From an uncultured Streptococcus sp. (GTDB lineage: Bacteria > Bacillota > Bacilli > Lactobacillales > Streptococcaceae), in contig NZ_CALIIB010000152.1 in NCBI RefSeq assembly GCF_938020365.1, positions 1-27,881 on the forward strand: a DNA stretch of 27,881 nt, in the 5' to 3' direction. The position numbers and the translations under genes were made by a program. A model generated the notes under the pieces. It did not search any database. It had not been told where the DNA came from and worked only from the letters and a program-made list of their open reading frames with translations. How positions within the stretch are numbered: position 1 is the first letter of the stretch; each line of letters opens with the position of its first letter. Below are positions 22,111 through 27,881 of the stretch, one piece after another.

Positions 22111-22965
22111 ATGAAACATAGAATTGCGATTCTATCTGATATACATGGGAATATCACGGCCTTGAAGGCTGTTCTGTCAGATGCTAAAAGACAGGAAGCG
22201 ACAGAGTATTGGCTTTTGGGGGACATTTTTCTCCCTGGTCCTGGAGAAAATGATTTGCTAGCCTTGTTAAAAGGCCTTCCTATCACAGTGACTGTCCGCG
22301 GAAACTGGGATGATTGTGTCCTAGAGGCCTTAGATGGTCAATATGGATTAGAAGACCCAGAGGAAGTCCAGCTCTTGCGTATGACGCAGTATTTGATGGA
22401 GCGAATGGATCCTGATCAGATCACTTGGCTGCGGAGTCTGCCTATGGTTGCGAAGAAAGAAATTGATGGCCTGCGTTTTTCGCTCTCGCATAATTTGCCT
22501 GCCAAAAACTATGGGAGTGACCTACTGGTTGACAATGATACGGACAAATTTGACCAGCTACTGGATGAGGAGACAGATGTGGCAGTTTACGGTCATGTCC
22601 ACAAGCAGTTGCTTCGCTATGGTAGCCAAGGGCAACAAATTATCAATCCCGGTTCGATTGGCATGCCCTATTTTGATTGGCTGGCATTGAAAAATCACCG
22701 TGCCCAGTATGCCTTGTTAGAAGTTGAAGAAGGGGAACTGGTAAATATCCAATTCCGAAAAGTCGCCTATGATTACGAGGCAGAGTTAGAATTAGCCCAA
22801 GATAAAGAGCTTCCTTTCATCGAAATGTATGAAGAATTACGACGTGAAGATAATTACCAAGGGCACAACCGAGAACTATTGGCTGACTTGAATGATAAGT
22901 ATGGTTACGTAGAGGATGTTAGGCAATTTTTTCAGATAAGTGAACCAAAAGAAAATAAAAGTTGA
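22111..22965 (+). CDS. Calcineurin-like metallophosphoesterase family protein
   Basis: A 284-aa metal-dependent phosphoesterase with all the expected motifs: SDIHGN near residue 9 (first metal ligands), LLGDIFLPGPGEND, RGNWDD, SHNLPAKN (His), YGHVHKQ and INPGSIGMPYFDW. The layout is that of the YfcE/MJ0936-like group, which hydrolyses phosphodiesters in vitro, although the physiological substrate is usually unknown. The ATG at 22111 has an ideal AAGGAG upstream; a longer reading from 22054 would run through the promoter. It is the only recognisable enzyme in the island. It may be an original chromosomal gene around which immunity genes accumulated. Confidence 0.88.
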   Translation: MKHRIAILSDIHGNITALKAVLSDAKRQEATEYWLLGDIFLPGPGENDLLALLKGLPITVTVRGNWDDCVLEALDGQYGLEDPEEVQLLRMTQYLMERMDPDQITWLRSLPMVAKKEIDGLRFSLSHNLPAKNYGSDLLVDNDTDKFDQLLDEETDVAVYGHVHKQLLRYGSQGQQIINPGSIGMPYFDWLALKNHRAQYALLEVEEGELVNIQFRKVAYDYEAELELAQDKELPFIEMYEELRREDNYQGHNRELLADLNDKYGYVEDVRQFFQISEPKENKS

Positions 22966-23001
22966 AGAGAGATAGCATTGAGTTTTGAAGGAAGGGCTTA
23001 G

Positions 23002-23433
23002 ATGTTTGAGAAGATTAAATTAGATCCTTTGAACCAGTTTTATCCAGTGAATCTAGATAAGATTAGGGATAGTGAATCAAAGCTGGGCATTCAAATCCCT
23101 GAGATCCTACAAGAATTTTATGCAGAAGTCGGATATGGCTTTCTAAAAAGCAAGGTGGATAATATAAACCGTTTCATGGATCCAGAGTCAGTATTAGACT
23201 TTAGATTGAGGCAACATGATTTTGACTTTTATCCAGATATTGAAATCTACAAGCAATTTGAGGATGATAAATTAGTTTTCTTTGAAGGCAATGAAGTAGC
23301 GCTTCTATCTATCGGATTTGCTGCTGAAAATGAGGGGAAAATCTATTATTATGATAAGGAAATTGCTCCTAATCTAGTAGAGCTTCTAGACAGGCTTATG
23401 GAAGATGACACCTTCTATTATGACTTGATATAG
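23002..23433 (+). CDS. SUKH (SMI1/KNR4)-like immunity protein
   Basis: A 143-aa acidic protein. It opens with a helix and the segment SKLGIQIPEILQEFYAEVGY (about residues 28-47), the SUKH equivalent of LPxxYxxFLxxxGG, and later shows ALLSIGFAAENEGKIYYYDK near residue 105, typical of the second half of the fold. It is unrelated at close range to the 188-aa SUKH proteins in the first part of the island. AAGGAAGGG precedes the ATG. The gene is 36 bases after the phosphoesterase and may be read from the promoter at 22065. Confidence 0.72.
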   Translation: MFEKIKLDPLNQFYPVNLDKIRDSESKLGIQIPEILQEFYAEVGYGFLKSKVDNINRFMDPESVLDFRLRQHDFDFYPDIEIYKQFEDDKLVFFEGNEVALLSIGFAAENEGKIYYYDKEIAPNLVELLDRLMEDDTFYYDLI

Positions 23434-23547
23434 CTGGATTTTTTTGGCTAACAGAAATAAATACCGATTTTTATAATCGTGTTAAAGAAGTCGAACGCTT
23501 TATCAATAGTAACCAACTAGCTTCAAAAGCTAAAAGAATTAGATAGG
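23434..23547 (+). other. Intergenic stretch with a possible decayed coding tail
   Basis: A frame read through here gives GFFWLTEINTDFYNRVKEVE, then RFINSNQLASKAKRIR, and a TAG at about 23544. There is no start codon with a ribosome binding site. The amphipathic composition and basic end look like the C-terminus of a larger protein rather than random sequence. Lying between a SUKH-like and a DUF600-like gene, it could be the tail of a lost toxin. I do not recognise its family. Confidence 0.35.
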
Positions 23548-23556
23548 ATGATGACG

Positions 23557-23994
23557 ATGACACAATTTGAAGATAAATTTATGGAAGTTCAGGCTAGTAT
23601 GATTTCACTAGCAATGGAATATGTCCAAGATCAGGCAGATAAAATATACATTTATGCAATAGCAGATAGTTTATATAGTTTTAATTTGTTTTATGAAATA
23701 AAAGGGAACGTTGTACATAAACACTTGGTAAATAATTTCTTACCAGATGATTCTCAAGTTGATATCAGTCTACAATCAATCTTACTGAGAGAAGGTATCA
23801 AGGATGTAGAAAACATGATTAGAATTTGCCAAGAATACGGTCGTGAACATCCAACTGAAATGTGGTTAATTTATGATGCTCAGAAAAATAGTCTTGACAG
23901 TCGTTATAGCTATGAAGGACGTTATAACAAGGATGAAGAATTGCTTCCACGTCTAGAGTTTGAAAAATGGTTTGAGGAAGTACAAGGCCAATAA
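23557..23994 (+). CDS. DUF600-like (YezG-related) putative immunity protein
   Basis: A 145-aa acidic protein. The opening (QFEDKFMEVQASMISLAMEY, then ADKIYIYAIAD) and the end (HPTEMWLIYDAQKNSLDSRY, SYEGRY) follow the alternating pattern of small DUF600/YezG-related immunity proteins, in which an Ile-Tyr-x-Tyr strand is followed by a variable middle and a late (E/D)MxLxYD strand. I choose ATG 23557, eight bases after AGGA; ATGs at 23548 and 23551 lie too close to that site. It is not a close relative of the YezG-like gene at 25858. Family assignment is tentative, though an immunity role fits the context. Confidence 0.5.
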   Translation: MTQFEDKFMEVQASMISLAMEYVQDQADKIYIYAIADSLYSFNLFYEIKGNVVHKHLVNNFLPDDSQVDISLQSILLREGIKDVENMIRICQEYGREHPTEMWLIYDAQKNSLDSRYSYEGRYNKDEELLPRLEFEKWFEEVQGQ

Positions 23995-24110
23995 CTGTTT
24001 TCGACAACGAAATTACATTAAATTGATGAAGCAGCGCAAAAAGACTGCATAGAAGGTAAGAAAGATTTTTGCGGTCATCTAGTTAACGAACTTGGAGAAT
24101 AAAGAAAACA

Positions 24111-24590
24111 ATGAAATTGAATCATCAAATTTTCGGTAACATAGAGTTTAATAATGGCTGGACAAGACCTATTTCTATAATGATTTTCGGTAAGCAGCAT
24201 GTTTTAGAGATAAATATTGATGCAGATGAGGATGCAGAATTTGAAGTCAACCAAGAAAAAGCCTATACATTTTTTCAAGAGCATTTATATGAAATTGTAA
24301 CAGAGGCTAATGCTGCTATTTTATCGTACTATCATCGTGAAATATCAAATATTGTTTCTGGCTACACAAATATAGCTGAAAAACAATATTTTTTGGATAA
24401 AATTGGAGATGAGCAGCAAATTTATTCTCTATTACAGCCTAAGCAAATCATGTTTCCTCTAACCTTTGATGAAAGCGTTGAAGAATTTGGCTTTTTATGT
24501 GATTGTGATTGGGATAAAGAAAATGGCATAGGAATAAAATTTACCAATGGCCTTTTGTCTGAAATTGGCTATCAAGATATACTTCTATAA
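24111..24590 (+). CDS. DUF6985-like protein, putative immunity protein
   Basis: A 159-aa protein with a beta-rich start (HQIFGNIEFNNGWTRPISIM, residues 5-24), a helical middle with many aromatic residues, and an ending DWDKENGIGIKFTNGLLSEI followed by GYQDILL. The G-(I/V)-x-(V/I)-x-F-x-N-G-x-(I/L)-x-x-(V/I)-G-x-Q-D-(I/L) ending is the feature I associate with DUF6985-type proteins found among immunity genes. The ribosome binding site is poor (GGAG 13 bases before the ATG), but no better start exists. Neighbours on both sides are likely immunity genes. The family name is from memory and moderately certain. Confidence 0.55.
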   Translation: MKLNHQIFGNIEFNNGWTRPISIMIFGKQHVLEINIDADEDAEFEVNQEKAYTFFQEHLYEIVTEANAAILSYYHREISNIVSGYTNIAEKQYFLDKIGDEQQIYSLLQPKQIMFPLTFDESVEEFGFLCDCDWDKENGIGIKFTNGLLSEIGYQDILL

Positions 24591-24739
24591 GTATATAATT
24601 CATAAATTTGTCTATCTTTTATCAAATGCTTCTCAGCTTCAACCGTCCTATGCAAAGATTTTAGAAAAATCCAAAGTTTAATAGGAAACAGGAGCCAGAG
24701 CAGTTTAGAGAAGTTTGGGAAAGGAAATCAAGTACGAAT
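24591..24739 (+). other. Intergenic stretch with short protein-like readings
   Basis: Two short open stretches read like protein ends: FVYLLSNASQLQPSYAKILE then KSKV and a stop (to about 24680), and RKQEPEQFREVWERKSSTN directly before the ATG at 24740. Neither has a start codon with a ribosome binding site, and either may be chance. No terminator or promoter is obvious. Confidence 0.25.
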
Positions 24740-25150
24740 ATGAAGTGGTTAAATTATAAGGGAATTTCTAAGGATATCATAAAAAGTGTGGAGCATAGAT
24801 TGCAGATTACTCTACCAGATGATTATAAGCAAGTCGCTTTGAAATATGATGCTGGTTATCCTAATCCCAATCATCTTAAGGTAGAAGGAAAGATAGAAAT
24901 TTTCAACAATCTAATCAGCCTAGATGAGAATGAAGACAATAATATATATGAGATTCTTGAAGATCTACAAGATCGACTCGGTGACCAACTGATTCCCTTT
25001 GCGGAAGATGGTTTTGGAAATGTATTATGTTTTGATTATTCAGCTGAGAAAAGCATCGTTTTTTGGAATCATGAAAAGAACTATGATGATTTTAAAGAAG
25101 CGACCTTTGTTTGTTCCAGTTTTTCTAGTCTAATTGAGAGTCTTTTTTAA
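24740..25150 (+). CDS. SUKH (SMI1/KNR4) family immunity protein
   Basis: A 136-aa SUKH-1 type protein with a textbook pattern: IIKSVEHRLQITLPDDYKQV (about residues 13-32), ALKYDAGYP at the position of the usual NGGYP, QLIPFAEDGFGNVLCFDYSA (about 88-107) and IVFWNHE. A final helix closes the fold. It is closer to Bacillus SUKH immunity proteins of the YobK kind than to the 188-aa group at the start of the island. The ribosome binding site (AAAGGAAA) is rather far upstream. It is followed by a coding remnant and then by the gene at 25265. Confidence 0.82.
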   Translation: MKWLNYKGISKDIIKSVEHRLQITLPDDYKQVALKYDAGYPNPNHLKVEGKIEIFNNLISLDENEDNNIYEILEDLQDRLGDQLIPFAEDGFGNVLCFDYSAEKSIVFWNHEKNYDDFKEATFVCSSFSSLIESLF

Positions 25151-25157
25151 GAAATAT

Positions 25158-25271
25158 AGACTTTCTATGTACGATCTTCTTGGTAAATGATATCGACGTG
25201 CCAATAGTGAGATTTTAAGTATGATGGGAAAAGGCATAGAACAGATTATAGAAAGGTTACTTGAATGGTAG
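25158..25271 (+). pseudogene. Possible decayed toxin tail overlapping the next gene start
   Basis: One frame gives RLSMYDLLGK, TGA (25188-25190), then YRRANSEILSMMGKGIEQII followed by ERLLEW and a TAG at 25269-25271. The helical, protein-like end overlaps the ATG of the next gene (25265) by seven bases, the coupling often seen between a toxin stop and its immunity gene start. I do not recognise the domain, so the remnant call is moderate and the toxin call speculative. Confidence 0.4.
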
Positions 25272-25597
25272 AATATGAAAACAACAAACTAATAGTGAAT
25301 GGTGAAATTACTGAAATTTTTCAGTTTGCTATACGAGATCTAATAGAAGTGGATGAGGAGTGTATTGTTTTATTAGAAATACCTTTTGATAGTTTGGAGA
25401 AAAATAATATTATCAGACTTGATTGTAGAGGAACTGTAGTTTGGACCATTGCTAACAGTGGATACAGTAAGCTTATTTATTCGTTCGAACAGATGATTTT
25501 GATAGATGGCTGGCTTTATGCGACGGATTTTTATGCTAGAAGATGCAAAATTGATATAAGCTCAGGAAAAATAGTGGATGTGTCTATATCCAAATAA
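25265..25597 (+). CDS. Beta-rich protein of unknown function in the immunity array
   Basis: A 110-aa acidic protein that I do not recognise as a named family. It looks all-beta: ENNKLIVNGEITEIFQFAIR, CIVLLEIPFDS, IIRLDCRGTVVWTIANSGYS, a YSFEQMILIDGWLYATDFYA hairpin, then RRCKIDISSGKIVDVSISK. The late W-L-Y-A-x-D-F-x-x-R-x-x-x-I-D-x-x-(S/T)-G-K pattern resembles that of small immunity proteins I have seen without a name. AAAGG lies eight bases before the ATG. Overlap with the coding remnant ending at 25271 supports a role as immunity partner of a lost protein. Confidence 0.62.
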   Translation: MVEYENNKLIVNGEITEIFQFAIRDLIEVDEECIVLLEIPFDSLEKNNIIRLDCRGTVVWTIANSGYSKLIYSFEQMILIDGWLYATDFYARRCKIDISSGKIVDVSISK

Positions 25598-25638
25598 TCA
25601 CCTGAAATTATTTATTCCTAGGAAGGTGAATCGCAATA

Positions 25639-25737
25639 ATGAATCAGAATAATAAAGCATTATTTAAAATCAAAGCATTGAACTTGTTTGCTTCCATTTA
25701 TGGGTGGCTTGCGATATTAATATTCTTTTTCCTATGA
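25639..25737 (+). CDS. Very short ORF with a hydrophobic segment, doubtful
   Basis: A 32-codon frame (MNQNNKALFKIKALNLFASI, then a hydrophobic run ending in FFFL) with AAGG about ten bases upstream. It could be a small membrane peptide or the first part of a truncated membrane protein. It overlaps the nuclease-tail remnant in another frame. I would not rely on it as a gene. Confidence 0.25.
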   Translation: MNQNNKALFKIKALNLFASIYGWLAILIFFFL

Positions 25738-25836
25738 ATAGTAATATTAGCAGGAGTGGTGGAGTTTGGTATTCTATGGAGCATGCATGGAAAGCTAAAT
25801 TAAATGATATTCCTCTTGAAGAATTAATCAGATAAG
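25710..25836 (+). pseudogene. Remnant of an EsaD/YeeF-type DNA/RNA non-specific endonuclease toxin
   Basis: In one frame the sequence reads DINILFPMNSNISRSGGVWY and then SMEHAWKAKLNDIPLEELIR, followed by TAA at about 25834. The string L-x-P-M-N-S-N-x-x-R-S-G-G-x-W-Y-x-M-E-x-x-W is, to my knowledge, characteristic of the nuclease domain of EsaD/YeeF-type toxins, just after the catalytic GHL(I/V) region. That upstream part and any LXG domain are absent. No start codon with a ribosome binding site serves it. It lies 22 bases before a gene of the YezG/EsaG (DUF600) family, the known antitoxin family for this nuclease, which strongly supports the reading. Confidence 0.65.
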
Positions 25837-25857
25837 GAATAAACCAGGAGGTTAAAA

Positions 25858-26342
25858 ATGTTTGAAAATCAATTAAGCCAATTGTTTAATGATATAGCAA
25901 TAGTGTAAATCGTATGATTCCGGTAACGTGGAATGATTTCTACTTTAATGTTGAGTTAAAGGAAGGGGACGGAGAAGTTTTTTTCTATTTTAATACGAAA
26001 GAAAGTCCTGAAAAATATATTTTCTCACATGATATACCAGTAATTTATGATATTCCATTTTCCGAATATATGGACTCCTTTAATCAATTAATGAGTATTT
26101 CTAGAAATATTTTAGAGGTTTTAGAAAATAATAATCAACCTAAATGGTATGCAATGGTTTTAATAGTAAAATCTCGGAAGCAATTAAAAGTTGAGTTTGA
26201 TTACACTGATTGGTTTGCAAGTCCCTTTACCTCTAATCAAAGGTTGTCTTTTTTTAAACATAAATTTTTAGGAGAAGAACCTGAAAATAATGATTTACTT
26301 CAACTTTTTAAAGAAATGGAAGAATATAAAAAACAAAGCTAA
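25858..26342 (+). pseudogene. YezG/EsaG-family (DUF600) immunity gene with a frameshift near its start
   Basis: An ideal AGGAGG stands five bases before ATG 25858, which reads MFENQLSQLFNDIAIV and stops at TAA 25906-25908. The main frame, open to 26342, begins IPVTWNDFYFNVELKEGDGE and carries FFYFNTKESPEKYIFSHDIP and KLKVEFDYTDWF-like blocks typical of YezG/EsaG antitoxins, which bind and inhibit EsaD-type nucleases. Adding one A in GCAATAG (25897-25903) joins both parts as DIANSVNRMIPVTW, the family's normal N-terminus. Without repair, translation could still start at ATG 25914 and give 142 aa, but no ribosome binding site precedes it. Sequencing error at a short A run is the main alternative. 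Confidence 0.75.
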
Positions 26343-26344
26343 AT

Positions 26345-26410
26345 ATCTACGACGAAGGCTTAAAGGATTTGGAGTATTTTCCCTATGATTTGTTGGTGCA
26401 GGGAGAATAA
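26345..26410 (+). pseudogene. Left-over 3' end of a PoNi-type gene (65-bp repeat, first copy)
   Basis: This stretch reads IYDEGLKDLEYFPYDLLV and runs two codons further to a TAA, matching the last 18 residues of the gene at 26432. The DNA matches 27032-27096 over 65 bases with about two differences. It is the tail of an earlier PoNi-like gene whose body has gone. Confidence 0.8.
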
Positions 26411-26431
26411 GCTAAGCAAAGGAGTTAATAC

Positions 26432-27088
26432 GTGATAAGAGATAAAATTCAAACAAAGGAATATTTTCAAGAAAATTTTGAATGGTATTCTAAAACATTA
26501 CAGCGAAAAATAACTGAATTTCCTGATATAAATCCAGAGTATTATGAGCACCATTTTAGATCTATGGTGATTAATTATGAAGATTTATTAAGAGTTGGCT
26601 ACTCTCTAGGCAAGGATGTTCAGGAACTCTTTCCTTATTATCAAGGGATTCTCTCCAATTTAAAAGAAGTCGCCTCCGAGGGAGTTTCCTTTTATCGTGC
26701 AGTTGATGTCTTTGCCTTGGGCGTTCTTTACAGTGAGCGCAAGGAAGAGTTTCTGGATGATTTGAAGGCTATTTATGAGCAGATGGACCACACAGACGGC
26801 TTGATTGAATACTACATGGTCTATCTATTCCATGATAAGATAGTTCCTTTCCATTCGATTTTAGAGTATCAAAATATGATTGAGGACACTTATGAGAGTG
26901 TAGCCAAGGCACAGGGTTTCTGGTATTATAGCCATTCTGATGAACCTTGGTATGGAACCCATAAGTATGACAATAGAGGTTATGATGGCTACTGGAGTTT
27001 TGACACCGCCGCAACCTGCAAGATCAAAGGAATCTACGACGAAGGCTTGAAGGATTTGGAGTATTTTCCCTATGATTTGTTGGTGTAG
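26432..27088 (+). CDS. PoNi-type (DUF1910/DUF1911) immunity protein
   Basis: A 218-aa protein with the two-domain layout of PoNi proteins, immunity partners of PoNe DNase toxins. The N-terminal helical domain contains EYFQENFEWYSKTLQRKITE and MVINYEDLLRVGYSLGKDVQ. The C-terminal DUF1911 part shows WYGTHKYDNRGYDGYWSFDT, an Ala-Ala-Thr-Cys-Lys segment and the ending LKDLEYFPYDLLV. The start is GTG at 26432, seven bases after AAAGGAG; no ATG fits. The gene is flanked by two copies of its own 3' end, which suggests it replaced an older relative by recombination. No PoNe toxin is visible in the window. Confidence 0.82.
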   Translation: MIRDKIQTKEYFQENFEWYSKTLQRKITEFPDINPEYYEHHFRSMVINYEDLLRVGYSLGKDVQELFPYYQGILSNLKEVASEGVSFYRAVDVFALGVLYSERKEEFLDDLKAIYEQMDHTDGLIEYYMVYLFHDKIVPFHSILEYQNMIEDTYESVAKAQGFWYYSHSDEPWYGTHKYDNRGYDGYWSFDTAATCKIKGIYDEGLKDLEYFPYDLLV

Positions 27089-27096
27089 GGAGAATA
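27032..27096 (+). repeat. Second copy of the 65-bp repeat (3' end of the PoNi gene)
   Basis: Matches 26345-26409 over the last 18 codons of the gene and the GGGAGAATA just after it. The two copies bracket the PoNi gene as direct repeats. Confidence 0.85.
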
Positions 27097-27151
27097 GAAA
27101 ACGAAGCTTTTTATCTGAAAGAATAGCTTGATTTCTAGAAAGGGGATAAAG

Positions 27152-27622
27152 ATGAAGATCCATTCAGATGTGATAATTGAATTAATAAGTATAGACTTTT
27201 TGAAGGAAGAAAGAGAAACAAGTCTACCGATTACTCAGTTAAAGACTGTAAAAGAAGCTGAGAAGAATATTAATAGTTTAAAATGGGAGAATTTTGTCTT
27301 AGATAAACGTGGAGATTTTACTGTTTATCTTTTTAAAAATCATAGCGACATGTATAAGCACTGGAATGAACTAGTAGATAGTGCAAAAGAGGAAATCATT
27401 CCTGAAATTGAAGCACGATTAGATAACCTGATTACGGAAGGTAAACTGGTAGCATCCATGAAAGATCAGATTAAATTTGATATCATTGGCATAGCTAGGT
27501 ACCTGACCATTAAAAACGTGGTTCCCCAAGCTGAGTCAACATTTTTCGATGATTTGTATGCTTTATACCAAGCAGGCTACATTCCTTGTGGTTTTGCCAA
27601 GGGATGCTATAAGGTTTTATAA
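27152..27622 (+). CDS. Unrecognised protein, probable immunity protein
   Basis: A 156-aa protein of no family I can name. It opens MKIHSDVIIELISIDFLKEE, has TVKEAEKNINSLKWENFVLD (about residues 38-57), a Phe-Thr-Val-Tyr-Leu strand, long charged helices and a C-terminus YALYQAGYIPCGFAKGCYKV. The A-G-(Y/H)-x-P-C-G-(F/W) ending is one I associate with small immunity-like proteins of proteobacteria and Firmicutes. AAAGGGG precedes ATG 27152; a TTG at 27128 would add eight residues without a suitable site. It follows the PoNi gene by 63 bases and probably shares its transcript. Confidence 0.58.
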   Translation: MKIHSDVIIELISIDFLKEERETSLPITQLKTVKEAEKNINSLKWENFVLDKRGDFTVYLFKNHSDMYKHWNELVDSAKEEIIPEIEARLDNLITEGKLVASMKDQIKFDIIGIARYLTIKNVVPQAESTFFDDLYALYQAGYIPCGFAKGCYKVL

Positions 27623-27648
27623 GGATAGTTTCTTTCATAGAAGATAAA

Positions 27649-27881
27649 ATGTTCAAGAATGAAATGAATCTTTTGAGAGAAAAAAGATATAAAAGTGAGG
27701 ATTTTTAGGAATATGTGGAGTCCTTAGAAATGAGCGAACAATACTTACCAATAAGAGATAGTTTAGGTTATCAGAATGTCAAGCAAGTTTTGGAGAAAAT
27801 TTTTTCGATTGATCTTGATACGATTGCGATTAATGAAGGAGAAGATGAAAATTTTAATTTTCCGTTCGTGTATAACGGTTA
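27649..27881 (+). pseudogene. Partial ORF at the right edge, interrupted by a stop codon
   Basis: From ATG 27649 the frame reads MFKNEMNLLREKRYKSEDF, meets TAG at 27706-27708, then continues EYVESLEMSEQYLPIRDSLG and on to the window end (ending near FNFPFVYNG). The sequence on both sides of the stop is protein-like and acidic, suggesting one gene with a nonsense change. Alternatively a shorter intact gene starts at ATG 27730, nine bases after GGAG. The family is not recognised and the 3' end lies outside the window. A further immunity gene is the natural guess from position. Confidence 0.5.

Noticed and set aside
23995..24110. Short frame ending GHLVNELGE before the DUF6985-like gene as a toxin tail
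   Set aside because: It is only 26 codons, interrupted upstream by stops, and not distinguishable from chance.
12321..27881. Prophage, integrative element or insertion sequences as the cause of the island
   Set aside because: No integrase, transposase, phage structural gene, terminal inverted repeats or tRNA attachment site was found. The repeats present are copies of the immunity genes themselves.

Overview
The window looks like the chromosome of a viridans Streptococcus (sanguinis/gordonii/mitis type). The evidence is a rimM-trmD pair, an AdcR-boxed zinc lipoprotein plus histidine-triad gene pair, an LPNTG cell-wall protein with a CAP domain, a Firmicute-type ferrochelatase, uvrC, strong AGGAGG ribosome binding sites and extended -10 promoters. 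All confident genes lie on the + strand. There are no tRNA or rRNA genes, transposase, integrase or CRISPR array.

Region 1 (1-12206) is mostly core genome: an endonuclease V-like protein, rimM, trmD, a zinc-responsive operon (laminin-binding/zinc lipoprotein and a 1098-aa histidine-triad protein behind three AdcR-type boxes), an 817-aa sortase-anchored SEC10/PgrA-type protein, hemH and uvrC.

Region 2 (12321-27881) is a visibly AT-rich accessory island. Apart from one metallophosphoesterase it consists of small acidic cytosolic proteins of the kinds that protect against polymorphic (LXG/T7SS, Rhs/CDI-like) toxins. They include SUKH (SMI1/KNR4) proteins, Imm22-like, Imm6-like, DUF4274, YezG/EsaG-like (DUF600), a DUF6985-like protein and a PoNi-type protein, plus several families I do not recognise that occur as paralogous sets. 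No complete toxin is present. Several gaps hold decayed C-terminal pieces that read like toxin tails. The clearest are a deaminase-like tail (18970-19215) and an EsaD/YeeF-type nuclease tail (25710-25836), the latter directly before a frameshifted YezG/EsaG-like gene.

The island appears to have grown by tandem duplication and cassette exchange. Two SUKH units are offset by exactly 1110 bp. A family of about 160 aa occurs in three copies plus a stub. The 65-bp 3' end of the PoNi gene is repeated in front of that gene. Several copies are decaying: a nonsense codon in one SUKH gene, frameshifts at 20323-20328 and 25897-25901, and a stop in the last, window-truncated ORF. A near-identical extended -10 promoter (core TTGTTATACTAG) recurs four times, usually just after a hairpin terminator, and divides the island into short transcription units. 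I infer an orphan immunity bank against toxins of competing strains; the sequence alone cannot prove this.
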